A stretch of 64,000 nucleotides of DNA from Haliclona indistincta (taxonomy: Eukaryota > Porifera > Demospongiae > Haplosclerida > Chalinidae), in assembly GCA_964017065.1 (NCBI GenBank), contig OZ024792.1, positions 1,827,254-1,891,253 of the forward strand. Reading direction: 5' to 3'. This document shows positions 1 through 13,000 of the stretch, one piece after another. Below the pieces are notes generated by a model. That model was not told the DNA's origin, did not search any database, and worked only from the letters and a program-made list of their open reading frames with translations. Numbering within the stretch: the stretch's first letter is position 1; each line of letters starts with the position of its first letter. The translations under genes were made by a program, and so were the position numbers.

Positions 1-3000
1 AAACAGCTGTACACATGTGCTATCAGTGGACAGAGCATCAGTATACAGATTGAGAGTAAGTTAAATACAACCAGAACTCTTAATAAGTTTGCCATGTTTG
101 CAGGTAACACAGTCCTATTAGCCATCTACATTGATCCTCCAGTTGATGTGAAGAGTGTTCCTCAGAACTACACAATACACTGCATCACTACTGGACAGAG
201 TAGCAGTAATATCACTGTTGGAATGTTTCTGGAGAGACATGGACAATCTTATTATTATATAAGTCATGCCATTTCACCAGTAATAGGGTACAGCCAGATC
301 CCTCCTACTGTCAATATACTGAACAGTGCTACTCTCACATATGACTACTCTGAGGAGGTAGTCTGGAGAGCAGACAGAACAGAGTTTGATGAAACAGAAT
401 TTGATGCACAAGGATTCACTAAGTACAATGCTGATCATGACTGGGCTTGTAGAGTTGATAAACCTATCAATGTATTTGATGACTTACAAACATACATCAG
501 AGGTGAGATTGTACAATAATTATGTCAATATTTACTTGCTTCACTGCGTTCAGCTCCCAACTTCACTCCCACTGACCTGACTCTACTCCACATGAATGCC
601 ACTAGTGCCACCATCAGCTGGACAGCAGTGAATGCTACAGAAGCTGATGGATATGTTGTGTACAGTACTCCACAATCCACTAACACTACAGCAGTTGATG
701 TTGGTAATGTCACACAGTACACACTGGAAGGACTGGTTCCAGGGAACACATACAATATTACAGTGAGAGCATATCAGGATCTACTGGGACCAGAGAGTGA
801 CAATATTACACTGATATTAAAAGCAGGTATATTTGTATATTTTTACGTTAAAAATAATTACTGTAGTTATTTTTGTACTCTATAGTAATAATCCAGCCTC
901 TCAGTTGGTCACTGTTATCAAATCGTACTAATCCAGTAGCTCAGTATCGTGTGTACTGTTCTGCTGCATATGTTATTCCTGAACACATTGTATGGAGAAA
1001 GAATGGCACTGTTGTGATGAACAGCACATCCACTACAATATCTCACCAGTTAGTGGATGCAGCTACTGACAACTATACCAATACTCTGACAGTGACTGGA
1101 GACCATCACACACAAACCATCTCATGTGTATTCTATCAAAATCAGAATAGCATAACAATTAATGGTATGTAGTAAATTTTTCTATCAGAAACAGTTCAGA
1201 ATTCTCTATCAGCTCCTAGTGGTCCTCCTGATGATGTGGCAGCGTCTATCAACTCCTCATCCAGTATTACAGTGAGCTGGTCACCTCCAGTGGGAGGAGC
1301 TGATGGATATGTCATCCTCTACTCTACGATTGATGATGAAGATAACAACTTGACACAGCTAGTGGAAGGAGAGGACCAGACTAGCTCACAGCTGACTGGA
1401 CTGAGTGAGGGACAGCTCTATACTATCAGAGTGTTAGCATACAAGGACCTACCATCACTACTGTCTGATCCTGTGCTAGTGAGGATTGATGGTATTAAAT
1501 GATCACAGGATTAAGTTACATGTAGTTTATAACGTGTTTCTATCTTAGTTCCTGTTTCTGTGTTTGATTTGACAGCAATCAATCTGTCTCTTACTACTGC
1601 AACTATCTCTTGGAATGGCTTACTTTCTATATTATTCAGACCAGTTTGGTTTACAATAACCTACCATAGTGTAACATGCTATAACCAAAGCATCAGTAAA
1701 CAAGTCAATGAAGCAACAGATGAGATCTCTGTGAACCTTGAACCAGGACAGCTTTACAATATCAGTTTAATAGCCTCTAATCCTGTAGGAGACTCCGAGG
1801 TGGTAACAATATCTTACACAACTCCATCACAAAGTTTGTTTAAAGTTACGTATAAATATAATTATGTTAATCATGCACCTTGCTCCACTATATATATATA
1901 TAGTACCTGATGGTCCTCCTCAGTTTTTAACTGCTGTTTCAGTCAACTCTTCATCAGTTTATGTGAGCTGGGGAGATGTGACTTGTGCTGATAGAAATGG
2001 AGAGATCACTGGATACTCGATCAACTACACCAGTACCTCAGAGAGCGGTGTTGATATAGCACAGGCTGATACATCTGGCAAAATCGTAACTGGTTTGAGT
2101 GCTTGCATTGTATACAACTTCAGAGTAGCAGCAATGAATATCATTGGGACAGGACCTTTCAGTCATGCTGTAACGATAAGTTTAGGTACTCATAATAAAA
2201 GGTTCATATCATATTTGTTTGTTTACTAAATTTTTGCAGTTGAAATCCAGCCTCTCAGTTGGTCACTGTTATCAAATCGTACTAATCCAGTAGCTCAGTA
2301 TCGTGTGTACTGTTCTGCTGCATATGTTATTCCTGAACACATTGTATGGAGAAAGAATGGCACTGTTGTGATGAACAGCACATCCACTACAATATCTCAC
2401 CAGTTAGTGGATGCAGCTACTGACAACTATACCAATACTCTGACAGTGACTGGAGACCATCACACACAGACCATCGCTTGTGAAGCAGTCTCTTCCCGCA
2501 ATATTACCATTCATGGTTTGTGGACAATATACATGTCTCTGTAATTTCTTTTATACAGCTCCTAGTGGTCCTCCTGATGATTTGGCAGTGTCTATCGACT
2601 CTTCATCCAGTGTTACAGTGAGTTGGTCACCTCCAGTGGGAGGAGCTGATGGATATGTCATCCTCTACATTGCTGAAGGAGTCAGTAACATAGTGAAGAT
2701 AGGAGACCAGACTAGCTCACTGCTGACTGGACTGAGTGAGGGACAGCTCTACATTATCAGAGTATTTGCATACAAGGACCTACCATCACTACTGACTGAT
2801 CCTGTCTTAGTGAGGATTGATGGTCAGTTATACTCAATGCTGAAGTACTATTGATCTTTAACGTAACTGACGTTTTCAGTTTCATTTTCTGAGCCTTATT
2901 GTTTTTTTCGACTGCTGCAACTACTTGTATACTGCTTCTTTGACATTGGTACCATCAGCATCTGTAGAACTAACAAATAGTGGTGTGTGTATTACATGTA

Positions 3001-5642
3001 CCTTGTTTGTAAAGTAAATTAATTTGCTAATTCTCTCAGGTCCAGTTTCTGGTATTGCAGTGTCAAAGATTACTACTAAATTTTTAATAGCTTGGATACC
3101 ACTGAATACAGTTGTATCACAGTATAATGTTGTCTATTTCAACATAACATGTCCATCAGAGCAACACAGCTCACTGAGTAGTAGTGTGGTAGTCAATTCA
3201 TCATCAACATCTACTCTGGTCTCACTGCAGTCAGGCCAGCTCTATAACATATCAGTGATAGCCATCAATGCTATTGGTCAGTCATCAGCTGTTAGCATCT
3301 CATATTGGACTCCATCAAGCCAAGGTGAGTCAACAAACATTGTTAGTACACTGTGTATAATGAGACATTCAGTTCCCAGTGCTCCTCCTGAGATGGTAAA
3401 TGTTAGTTCAGTACATGGATCATCATCCATTACTATTGTGAGATGGGGAGAAGTACCTTGCCAGCATCGTAATGGAGAGATTATCAGATATGCTGTGAAG
3501 TACATTAGAGGACAGAATCAAACTCAAGGAGTGACTGTAATGGTGGATGGTCATGCAACCACTCTATATCTGGAGCCACTAACTGAGTACAGTATAATGG
3601 TTGCAGCTGTGAACAGCAATGGAACTGGACAATTCAGTGAACTGGTTTATATTGCTACAACAGGACAGCAAGGTCTGCAAGTATTGTTAATACTTTCATG
3701 TGTCATTCTCAGTTTATCAGTGTCTTGTTGTTATAGCTGCATTAATTGTGTCTTCATTTCTCAGTTAACATGATAGAAGGTGCTGTTGCTGGCAGTGTTG
3801 TTGGTGTCATTGCACTTCTACTGGTAGTGTTGACTATCATTGCTCTAGTGATACTGTTTGCTGTTAGAAAGTATGAAACTACTCGTGTTGGGACTATCAT
3901 TCAACTGATGCTCAACCAGATTAATATCACATGACTATAAGTTGACTATAATTATTTCAACACAAAGTGAACTGTTTTTATTTATTTTATCGCTGAGATT
4001 GTTGATGATGAGCCTTGATATTCCCAACATGAATACACTATCTGTATACCCAACAGTAGATATTTGCATGTGCTTGATTTGAGAGACTAACACTAAAAAT
4101 ATGGGTACTACTTGTTTTTAATATTTTTATGCAGCATAATCATATTTATTATAAAAAGTACAATGTACTACTATCTCTAAACTTGATTTTTCTTATTTTA
4201 TAGGAAAGGTAAATCATTAAATAACAGCAAAAATGCTGATGGAGTTACCTATGAGTGAGTATGGTCTGTGCAGTAGTACACATGTAATGTTCAACTCTCA
4301 TGCAGTGCCCCTATGAAGATGAGTGTGTGTGAGGCATACTCCACTCACACACCTAGTGAACAGCAGATGTGTGACCATACAGCTGATGATGTCACCTATA
4401 AGTGAGTTCACTGACTGTAGTTATGCCTCGGTGGGCGGAGCCACGGGGCATAGTACAGTAGTCAGTTTGTGTATCTGTGTATGTACTGTATCAGTCTGTC
4501 TGTCGGCAGGATTTCTCGTCGCTCGCTGAAAATTAAGCGCTGAAACGTGCAACACAAGCTAAAGTCGATATTTGCTTGAAAATGAATTGTAAGGATTTTA
4601 GTCATAAGGCTCTGTTCGTGAGTTAGCGCATCACCTGGTTCAGTTTTGTAGCGCGCGCTGACAGTTAAGCCCTGAAACTAGCAATGCAAGTAGAACACGG
4701 TATTATCTCGCTTTCGACCAAGTGAAAACTTTATACGAAGCTTAGTTCGTGATCATGAGTTACGGCGCTATTTGCTCACTCGCGATTGATCATGGCTGTT
4801 GCTGGTGATCTGGAGTTCTTCAAACGCAAAGCTATCCACAGTTGACTACCTAGAAGCTGATAGGTTAGAATTTCACTTCAGGATAGCAGCGCAGGTCCAG
4901 AGAAATTGTGTAAGCAAGCTATTATAGAAGCTATTTCGCTCATTTTCAGTATGCGTGTGCTGTGCTGAACATTGTAGACACGCCCAGTTGAATTGTGGTT
5001 AGCACTGATTGGCTTCTGATTGCATAACTAAACCACTGCACTGTACAGAAATCCTGTATACATCCATCTGCAGTTGCTGTGTTTGTGAAATGGTGGATGG
5101 TTGTGTTTGTGGATATAGTGTCATTATTTTCTTTTCTCTACTCCTTACATCTGACTAGTATAATTATGTAAAATAATCCTTGCCATTATTGAATACAATG
5201 TCAGATTTAATGTCTCTCACATGAGGTGCAAAATTAAGCATGATAAACTTTAATTTGTGAACTTCGTAATGATTATGCCTCGGTTTTATAAGTTGTCAGC
5301 CACTAACATAGTGTTCAACTAGCAACAGCAGACTTTCATATATTACTGCTTGTGTATTTCACTTCAGCGTATTAGTCAGACAGGCATGTATGCATAACAT
5401 TCCACCGAGGCATAAGCACCTTCGGTGCCTAGTTTTTTTACTACTACATTTTGACTACAACTTTTATCTGCAGTGAGCCTATGAAGATGAGTGTGTGTGA
5501 GGCATACTCTACTAGTGGGCGGCAGTGTGACCATGCTGGTGATGTCATCCAAATGACTGAATGTGCAGCTTACATCAGTCATCCTGCAGAGAGAAAGCAA
5601 CAACAACAGCAAGATCCTGATTACACTGATATTCAATACTAA
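1..5642 (+). CDS. Gene A: Ig/FN3 receptor with YDxP tyrosine tail (5' partial, longest ectodomain)
   Basis: Single-pass surface receptor, start outside the window. Exons: 1-55, 104-502, 554-826, 886-1164, 1213-1491, 1549-1833, 1904-2185, 2240-2515, 2559-2822, 3040-3324, 3373-3672, 3765-3870, 4204-4254, 4306-4401, 5474-5642. They join to 1132 residues in one frame. Order: end of Ig1, Ig2 (Cys...Trp...DHDWAC), FN3, Ig3, FN3, FN3, FN3, a second Ig3-type, FN3, FN3, FN3, TM (hydrophobic run after EGAVAGSVVG), tail. All extracellular introns are phase 1. The tail carries TYDAPMKMSVCEAYST, a second copy beginning TYNEP, then AAYISH and terminal YTDIQY. Odd: the Ig3-FN3 cassette occurs twice, the acceptor at 1903 lies in a TA repeat, and a 1-kb transposon sits in the last intron. 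Family-level function (ligand or cell recognition) is inferred; the exon structure is seen directly. Confidence 0.85.
886..2822 (+). repeat. Duplicated Ig3-FN3 exon cassette in gene A
   Basis: Exons 886-1164 plus 1213-1491 and exons 2240-2515 plus 2559-2822 are near-copies of the same Ig3-FN3 pair (both contain VYCSAAYVIPEHIVWRKNG and GADGYVILY). Two divergent FN3 exons (1549-1833, 1904-2185) lie between them and have no close match elsewhere in the window. The copies differ mostly at the 3' end of the Ig exon and in the FN3 loop after the YVILY strand. Confidence 0.85.
3871..4203 (+). other. Long conserved intron after the TM exon (gene A)
   Basis: This 333-bp intron separates the TM exon from the tail exons. 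Related introns follow the TM exon in B (9107-9377), C (12960-13350), H (38578-38938), J (46533-46916) and L (52447-52782). They share blocks such as gatattcccaacatgaata and a pyrimidine-rich acceptor ending ttttatag. Read-through of the intron start gives a short alternative tail ending in a stop (A: KYETTRVGTIIQ and on), so retention could make a receptor lacking the YDxP motifs. Confidence 0.5.
4422..5432. mobile_element. TE-B: about 1-kb element with 13-bp terminal inverted repeats
   Basis: The element lies inside the last intron of gene A. Its ends are perfect 13-bp inverted repeats: tatgcctcggtgg at 4422-4434 and its complement at 5402-5414, followed by a small hairpin (gcaccttcggtgc). 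The start also folds back on itself (atgcctcggtgg...ccacggggcat). Other genes have only about 50 bp in this intron (for example 9572-9614), so the insertion is clear. No coding sequence is seen. Two partial copies flank the large transposon at 31472-31900 and 37372-37924. The superfamily is not recognised. Confidence 0.75.
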
Positions 5643-6893
5643 GACTGTGTGACACTTGCCCATTGCCGTGGTAGCTAGCATTAATTATTGTTTTACTAGC
5701 TAGACACTCAATGTGTGTGAAACATTTTAGTGTCTTGTGACCTAAAGAGGATGTGATGCATTAATCTGTTTGTTATTCAAAGAAAATTAAAAAGATTTCT
5801 ATTGAAATCAAAAGGATGTAGGGTTGTGGTCCACAATGTAAACTAACGAGGAACAAGCATGGGACATCAGTGGATGCTGTGGTTGGCTATAGCTAGTTCA
5901 GCCAGTTACTGTTGACTGACACCTGACGTGCATTCAGCTTGTGATAAAAAATATTGATCTTATGTTAGCGAGGTGCGTGGGCATGGTCATGCGGCCGGAA
6001 ATGTCTCCGCCTTTTTCAATTCAAAAAGTGGAAATTGTCTGCGCGACGTCTGAGTGTCGTTTCAGTGGCTAAAAACCACCCAAGGTTTCATATACGCTGA
6101 TTCAAACTAATTATGAAATTTAAGCGGATGATTCTTGAAACAATGCTGTTTTGCTAGCTAGATCAAAATAAACCCAGCAAATTGGTTATAAAAACTTTTT
6201 TAAAGTCAAACAGTTTGCAATGTCAGTTAAACTTGGAGAATGCCTCTGACCAGCACTTACAAAGATATTAGTGACAGTTTAGGTAAGTGCAAACGTGCTC
6301 CAAAGTCGCGCACAGCTGGAGTGTCATGCTAACTGGCCTGTTCACCATGTACTGCAACAGGCAAATAGCTGGTCGAACGTCCGTTATCAGTAGCCATTTT
6401 TGTGGATCTGGCTGGTCGTAGTTTGCTTCAAAAAGAATGCCGAACAGGTCAGCGTAGCCCAGGCTGTCGTGTCATACTCAAAATTTCTGTTCTGCACCTA
6501 TGCTACGAAGTGCGCAACAGCGCCGCTGTAACCAGGAAGCTTGCTTTGTAACGTAAATATTAGTGGAGAACAAAATCACACAGTAACCGCCACAAAACCG
6601 TTGTAACTCAGCCATTTTAGCACCGATTCTAACGAAATTTAGATTTATGTGCTGCTAAAGGTTAGCGGAAGCTACCTAAAACAAGTAGTAATTGATTCAG
6701 AAAGTTTAAACTTTTTAGTGCACATCGCTACTAAAGGGTTAATGTATGGTGTCGGGTTAATCTATCGGGTACAACACCGATAACAGTCCGAGGGGCGAAC
6801 CCCCGAGAGCTGCTATCATAACCACTTCGTGATATACCCCATAGCACACCGCCCACCATACCGTGATGAACTCAGTAATACCTACTTGCTAAA
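5643..6893. other. Intergenic stretch A-B with repeat remnants
   Basis: 5767-5955 matches one arm plus the centre of the foldback in TE-A (aaaaagatttctattgaaat and the ctagttcagccagtt region). 5956-6740 is low-coding sequence that I cannot assign. 6744-6861 is bounded by gtatggtg and caccatac and may be a small MITE. It ends about 30 bp before the gene B start codon, so the upstream block that other genes with the same signal peptide carry is missing here. No gene is seen. Confidence 0.5.
5767..5955 (+). mobile_element. TE-A remnant (one foldback arm)
   Basis: Sequence from the aaaattaaaaagatttctat block through the attcagcttgtgataaaaaat block matches the left arm and centre of the full TE-A copy at 22500-23726. 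The right arm is absent. It is a decayed fragment. Confidence 0.65.
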
Positions 6894-9783
6894 ATGCATT
6901 TTATGATAATAGTAGCGTTTCTACTGTCAATTTGGACACAAGCAACTGGAAAATGTCCTCATTCAGGTAAGATTAGCTATCACTATACTTATGACTGGAT
7001 AAATGTTCTCTTCCAGGGATCTACCTGATGCATGGTGGCTACTGTCTCCCAGAGTACACAGTGATCAGTTACTTCGGTCTGACTGCTGACAACCCACTCC
7101 ACTGTGTACTGGCTGGTAGTACTGGAACAGCATCAATAGGAAAGTGGCTTAGCAATGGCACACCAGTGCAGTGCAGTGGAGGGTCTGGTCCATTCACCTG
7201 CTCACAGTCATCAGACCCCACTAACATCACACTGTACAATACAGGAGCTACATTCACAGGGAAACAGCTGTACACATGTACCATCAGTGGACACAGCATC
7301 AGTGTGCAGATTGAGAGTGAGTTAAATACAACCAGAACTCTTGGACACACTAATAAGCTTACCTTGTCTGCAGGTAACACAGTCCTATTAGCCATCTACA
7401 TTGATCGACCAACTGATGTGAAGAGTTTTCCACAGAACTACACAATACACTGCATCACTACTGGACAGAGTAGCAGTAATATCACTGTTGGAATGTTTCT
7501 AGAGAGACATGGGCAATCCTATTATGATGCTGTAGATCCACCAGTAATGGGGTACAGCCAGATCCCTCCTACTGTCAATACACTGAACAGTACTACTCTC
7601 ACATATGACTACTCTGAGGAGGTACTCTGGAGAGCAGACAGAACAGAGTTTGATGGAACAGAATTTGATGAACAGGGATTCACTAAGTACAATGCTGATC
7701 ATGACTGGGCTTGTGTTATCAGCTATCCTATCAGTGGATATGATGACCTACAAACATACATCAGAGGTGAGACTATTGGATAAAATACTAAAAACAATGT
7801 TTATTTCACTGTGTTCAGCTCCCAACTTCACTCCCACTAACCTGACTCTACTCCACATGAATGCCACTAGTGCCACCATCAGCTGGACAGCAGTGAATGC
7901 TACAGAAGCTGATGGATATGTTGTGTACAGTACTCCACAATCCACTAACACTACAGCAGTTGATGTTGGTAATGTCACACAGTACACGCTGGAAGGACTG
8001 GTTCCAGGGAACACATACAATATCACAGTGAGAGCATATCAGGATCTACTAGGACCAGAGAGTGGTAGTATTCACCCAACAATACCTCCAGGTATTAATC
8101 TCATAACCATTGTACTAAATGCTTAAATTTAAATTTTCAGTAATGATCTTACCTCTCAGTTGGTCACTGTTATCAAATCGTACTAATCCAGTAGCTCAGT
8201 ATCGTGAATACTGTTCTGCTGCATATGTTATTCCTGAGCACATTGTATGGAGAAAGAATGGCACTGTTGTAATGAACAGCACATCCACTACAATATCTCA
8301 CCAGTTAGTGGATGCAGCTACTGACAACTATACCAATACACTGACAGTGACTGGAGACCATCACACACAAATCATCTCATGTGGAGCAGAAGTAGAATCA
8401 TTATCTTATCAAAGTGAAATATCTATCAATGGTTAGTGGATTATAATTATGTTCCAAAATTATCTCACAATGATAATATGCAGCTCCTAGTGGTCCTCCT
8501 GATGATGTGGCAGTGTCTATCAACTCCTCATCCAGTATTACAGTGAGCTGGTCACCTCCAGTGGGAGGAGCATGGATATGTCATGCTCTACTGTACGGAT
8601 GATGAGGAAGATTACGACGTGACACAGCTAGTGGAAGGAGGGTGCCAGACTAGCTCACTGCTGACTGGACTGAGTGAGGGACAGCTCTACACTATCAGAG
8701 TGTTAGCATACAAGGACCTACCATCTCTACTGTCTGATCCTGTGCTAGTGAGAATTGATGGTAAGAAGTGTAAATATTATCATTATTACTCTTTGTATGG
8801 TATAGTAGAACCTGATCCAACATCTAGTACTAGCAGTACAACCTTTATTGTAACACAAGGTTTGTAATTGGTAATGACTATCTTGGTTGTTATCTACCTT
8901 ATCCTATTGTAGTTTTACCATCAGAAACTCCTGGAGTACAAAATCCAAGTAAATCATCTGACAATATTAAATTTTACAATTGCTCATTTTTCTTAAGCAA
9001 TAACAAATGGAGCAGGTGCTGTTGCTGGCAGTGTTATTGGTGTCATTGTGCTTCTGCTGGTAGTGTTGACTATCATTGCTCTAGTGATACTGTTTGCTGT
9101 TAGAAAGTGAGGAATTGCTTGTGTTGGGACTTTTGTTGTACATGTACTATAATTCAACTGTTGATACTGTATGAGCCTTGATATTCCCAATGTGAATGCA
9201 CACCATCTGTATACCCAACAGCAGATATTTGCATGTGCTTGACTTGAGAGACTATAACACTACAAATATGGTAATTTTTAATAATTTTATGTATAATAAT
9301 ATTTTTACTCATCGTAATCATAATTATTATAAAAGTACTATAACTATCTATATACTTGATTTTTTTTATTTTTATAGGAAAGGTAAATCATTAAATAACA
9401 GCAAAAATGCTGATGAAGTTACCTATGAGTGAGTATGATCTGTGCATTAGTACATGTGTAATTTCAACTCTCATGCAGTGTTCCTATGAAGATGAGTGTG
9501 TGTGAGGCATACTCCACTCACACACCTAGTGAACAGCAGAAGTGTGACCATACTGATGATGTCACATATGAGTGAGTTCAATGCGATATTTTGACTACAA
9601 CTGTTTGTCTGCAGTGAGCCTATGAAGATGAGTGTGTGTGAGGCATACTCTACTAGTGGGCGGCAGTGTGACCATGCTGGTGATGTCATCCAAATGACTG
9701 AGTGTGCAGCTTACATCAGTCATCCAGCAGAGAGAAAGCAGCAACAACAGCAAGATCCTGATTACACTGATATTCAATACTAG
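6894..9783 (+). pseudogene. Gene B: short Ig/FN3 receptor with YDxP tail, one frameshift
   Basis: Exons: 6894-6966 (signal peptide, MHFMIIVAFLLSIWTQATG), 7017-7316 (Ig1), 7374-7766 (Ig2), 7819-8091 (FN3), 8141-8431 (Ig3), 8484-8760 (FN3), 8809-8859 and 8913-8948 (Ser/Thr/Pro stalk), 8998-9106 (TM, TNGAGAVAGSVIG then hydrophobic), 9378-9428, 9479-9571, 9615-9783 (tail with two YDxP motifs, ends YTDIQY). The second FN3 exon lacks 2 bp near 8571 compared with every paralogue (ggagcatgg against ggagctgatgg), which breaks the frame. Exon total 2116 becomes divisible by three when 2 is added. All else looks intact, so this is a very young pseudogene or a sequencing error. The stalk-TM version matches L and M rather than A, C and J. 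Confidence 0.8.
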
Positions 9784-10034
9784 GACTGTGTGACACTTGC
9801 CCATTGTCGTGGTAGCTAGCATTAATTTTTATTTTACTACCTAGCTAGAAACTCAATGTGTGTGAAACAATTTAGTGACTTGTGACCTAAAGTGGACGTG
9901 ATGCATGAATCCGTTTGTTATTCATACTGACCATTGTGTGTTGAAGGACTAAGTTACAGTTTTCCGTTTCCTAGTTAAGTTGATTAGTACTAGACCATGC
10001 AATGCACCTCCACAGCTAGCGATAGACCACTAGA

Positions 10035-13000
10035 ATGTGTGTGGTGTTGCTGGTAACGTTAGTGGTGTCGCTTTGGGCGGAAACTGTTAATAGAAAATAT
10101 CCTTCTGATTCAGGTACTCAGCAATGAGCATGCAAGGATAATTTCTTTCTTAGGTATCATCTACCTGATGCATGGTGGCTACTGTCTCCCAGAGTACACA
10201 GTGATTAGTGACTTTGCTCTGACTGCTGACAACCCACTCCACTGTGTACTGGCTGGTAGTACAGGAGGAGAAGGAGGACAGTGGACTGGTCCTGACAACG
10301 CACCAGTGCAGTGCAGTGGAGGGTCTGGTCCATTCACCTGCTCACAGTCATCAGACCCTACTAACATCACACTGTACAATACAGGAGCTTCATTCACAGG
10401 GAAACAGCTGTACACATGTACCATTAGTGGACAGAACATCAGTGTACAGATTGAGAGTGAGTGACAAATTTCAATGAGCTATAGGAATACTCAATTGTTT
10501 GCAGGTAACACAGTCCTATTAGCAATCTACATTGATCCTCCAGTTGATATGAAGAGTGTTCCTCAGAACTACACAATACACTGCATCACTACTGGACAGA
10601 GTAGCAGTAATATCACTGTTGGAATGTTTCTAGAGGCACATGGACAATGTTACTATAGTGTTATAGTACCACCAGTAATGGGGTACAGCCAGATCCCTCC
10701 TACTGTCAATACACTGAACAGTGCTACTCTCACATATTATGACTACTCTGAGGAGGTAGTCTGGAGAGCAGACAGAACAGAGTTTGATGAAACAGAATTT
10801 GATGAACAAGGATTCACTAAGTACAATGCTGATCATGACTGGGCTTGTAGAGTTGACAATCCTATCAGTGGATATGATGACTTACAAACATACATCAGAG
10901 GTGGGACTATATCGTGCATAGAATACTAAGATGTTTATTTCACTGCATGTGTTCAGCTCCTAACTTCACTCCCACTGACCTGACTCTACTCCATATGAAT
11001 GCCACTAGTGCCATCATCAGCTGGACAGCAGTGAATGCTACAGAAGATGATGGATATGTTGTGTACAGTACTCCACAATCCACTAACACTACAGCAGTTG
11101 ATGTTGGTAATGTCACACAGTACACACTGGAAGGACTGGTTCCAGGGAACACATACAATATCACAGTGAGAGCATATCAGGATCTACTGGGACCAGAGAG
11201 TGACGATATTGCACTGTCATTACTATCAGGTATATTCGGTGGGTAGATTTGTATATTTGTTACATTAAAAATGATTATTGTAAGTATTTTGTACTCTATA
11301 GTAATAATCCAGCCTCTCAGTTGGTCACTGTCATCAGATCGTACTAATCCAGTAGCTCAGTATCGTGTGTACTGTTCTGCTGCATATGTTATTCCTGAAC
11401 ACATTGTATGGAGAAAGAATGGCAGTGTTGTGATGAACAGCACATCCACTACAATATCTCACCAGTTAGTGGATGCAGCTACTGACAACTATACCAATAC
11501 TCTGACAGTGACTGGAGACCATCACACACAAACCATCTCATGTGGAGCAGAAGTAGAATCATTATCTTATCAAAGTGAAATATCTATCAATGGTTAGTGG
11601 ATTATATGCTCCAAAATTATCTCACAATGATAATATGCAGCACCTAGTGGTCCTCCTGATGATGTGGTAGTGTCTATCAGCTCCTCATCCAGTATTACAG
11701 TGAGCTGGTCACCTCCAGTGGGAGGAGCTGATGGATGTGTCATCCTCTACTCTACGGATGATGAGGAAGATTACAACATGACGCAGCTGGTGAAAGGAGT
11801 GTGCCAGACTAGCTCACTGCTGACTGGACTGAGTGAGGGACAGCTCTACACTATCAGAGTGTTAGCATACAAGGACCTACCATCACTACTGTCTGATCCT
11901 GTATTAGTGAGGATTGATGGTTAGTAATTGTGCACAATGCTCCGGGAATACTAATGATCCCCTTTAACGCAAGTGACGTTTTCAGTTTCATTCTCTGAGC
12001 CTATACAGTTTTTTCAACTGTCACTAGTACTGCCTCTTTGACTTTGGTACCGTCAACATCAACTAATAGTGGTGTATGTATTACATTTACCTACTGTATT
12101 AATGTACTATTTGTTTCAGTTCCTTATCCAGTTTCTGGTATTGGAATGGCAAAGATTACTACTAAATTTTTAATAGCTTGGATTCCACCAATTGAAACAG
12201 TTGTATCACAGTATAATGTTGTCTATTTCAACATAACATGTCCATCAGAGCAACACAGCTCACAGAGTAGTAGTGTGATAGTCAATTCATCATCAACATA
12301 TACCCTGGTCTCACTGCAGTCAGGCCAGCTCTATAACATATCAGTGATAGCTATCAATGCTATTGGTCAGTCATCAGCTGTTAGCATCTCATATTGGACT
12401 CCATCAAGCCAAGGTGAGTCAACAAACATTGTTAGTAAACTGTGTATATTGAGACATTCAGTTCCCAGTGCTCCTCCTGAGATGGTAAATGTTAGTTCCG
12501 TACATGGATCATCATCCATTACTATTGTGAGATGGGGAGAAGTACCTTGCCAGCATCGTAATGGAGAAATTATCAGATATGCTGTGAAGTACATTAGAGG
12601 ACAGAATCAAACTCAAGGAGTGACTGTAGTGGTGGATGGTCATGCAACCACTCTATATCTGGAGCCACTGACTGAGTACAGTATAATGGTTGCAGCTGTG
12701 AACAGCAATGGAACTGGAATATTCAGTGAACCAGTTTACGTTATAGTACAGCAAGGTCTGCATATAATATTGTTAATACTTTCATGTGTCATTCTCAGTT
12801 TATCAGTGTCTTGTTGTTATAGCTGCATTAATTGTGTCCGCTTCATTCCTCAGTTAACATGATAGAAGGTGCTGTTGCTGGCAGTGTTGTTGGTGTTCTG
12901 ATGTTACTACTGGTAGTGTTGACTATCATCGTTCTGGTGATATTGTTTGCTGTTAGAAAGTACGAAGCTACTTTTGGAGGGTGTGATGTTAGAGAGGGTG

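Noticed and set aside
5474..5642. Tail read as a canonical ITAM or ITIM
   Set aside because: Only YTDI fits YxxI/L; AAYISH lacks the +3 Leu/Ile, and the spacing does not fit an ITAM pair. YDxP is the better description.
7069..11164. Recurrent long open frames on the - strand opposite Ig1, Ig2 and FN3 exons (for example 10179-10439, 10940-11164)
   Set aside because: They recur only because the sense exons are conserved; they have no introns, starts or paralogues of their own.
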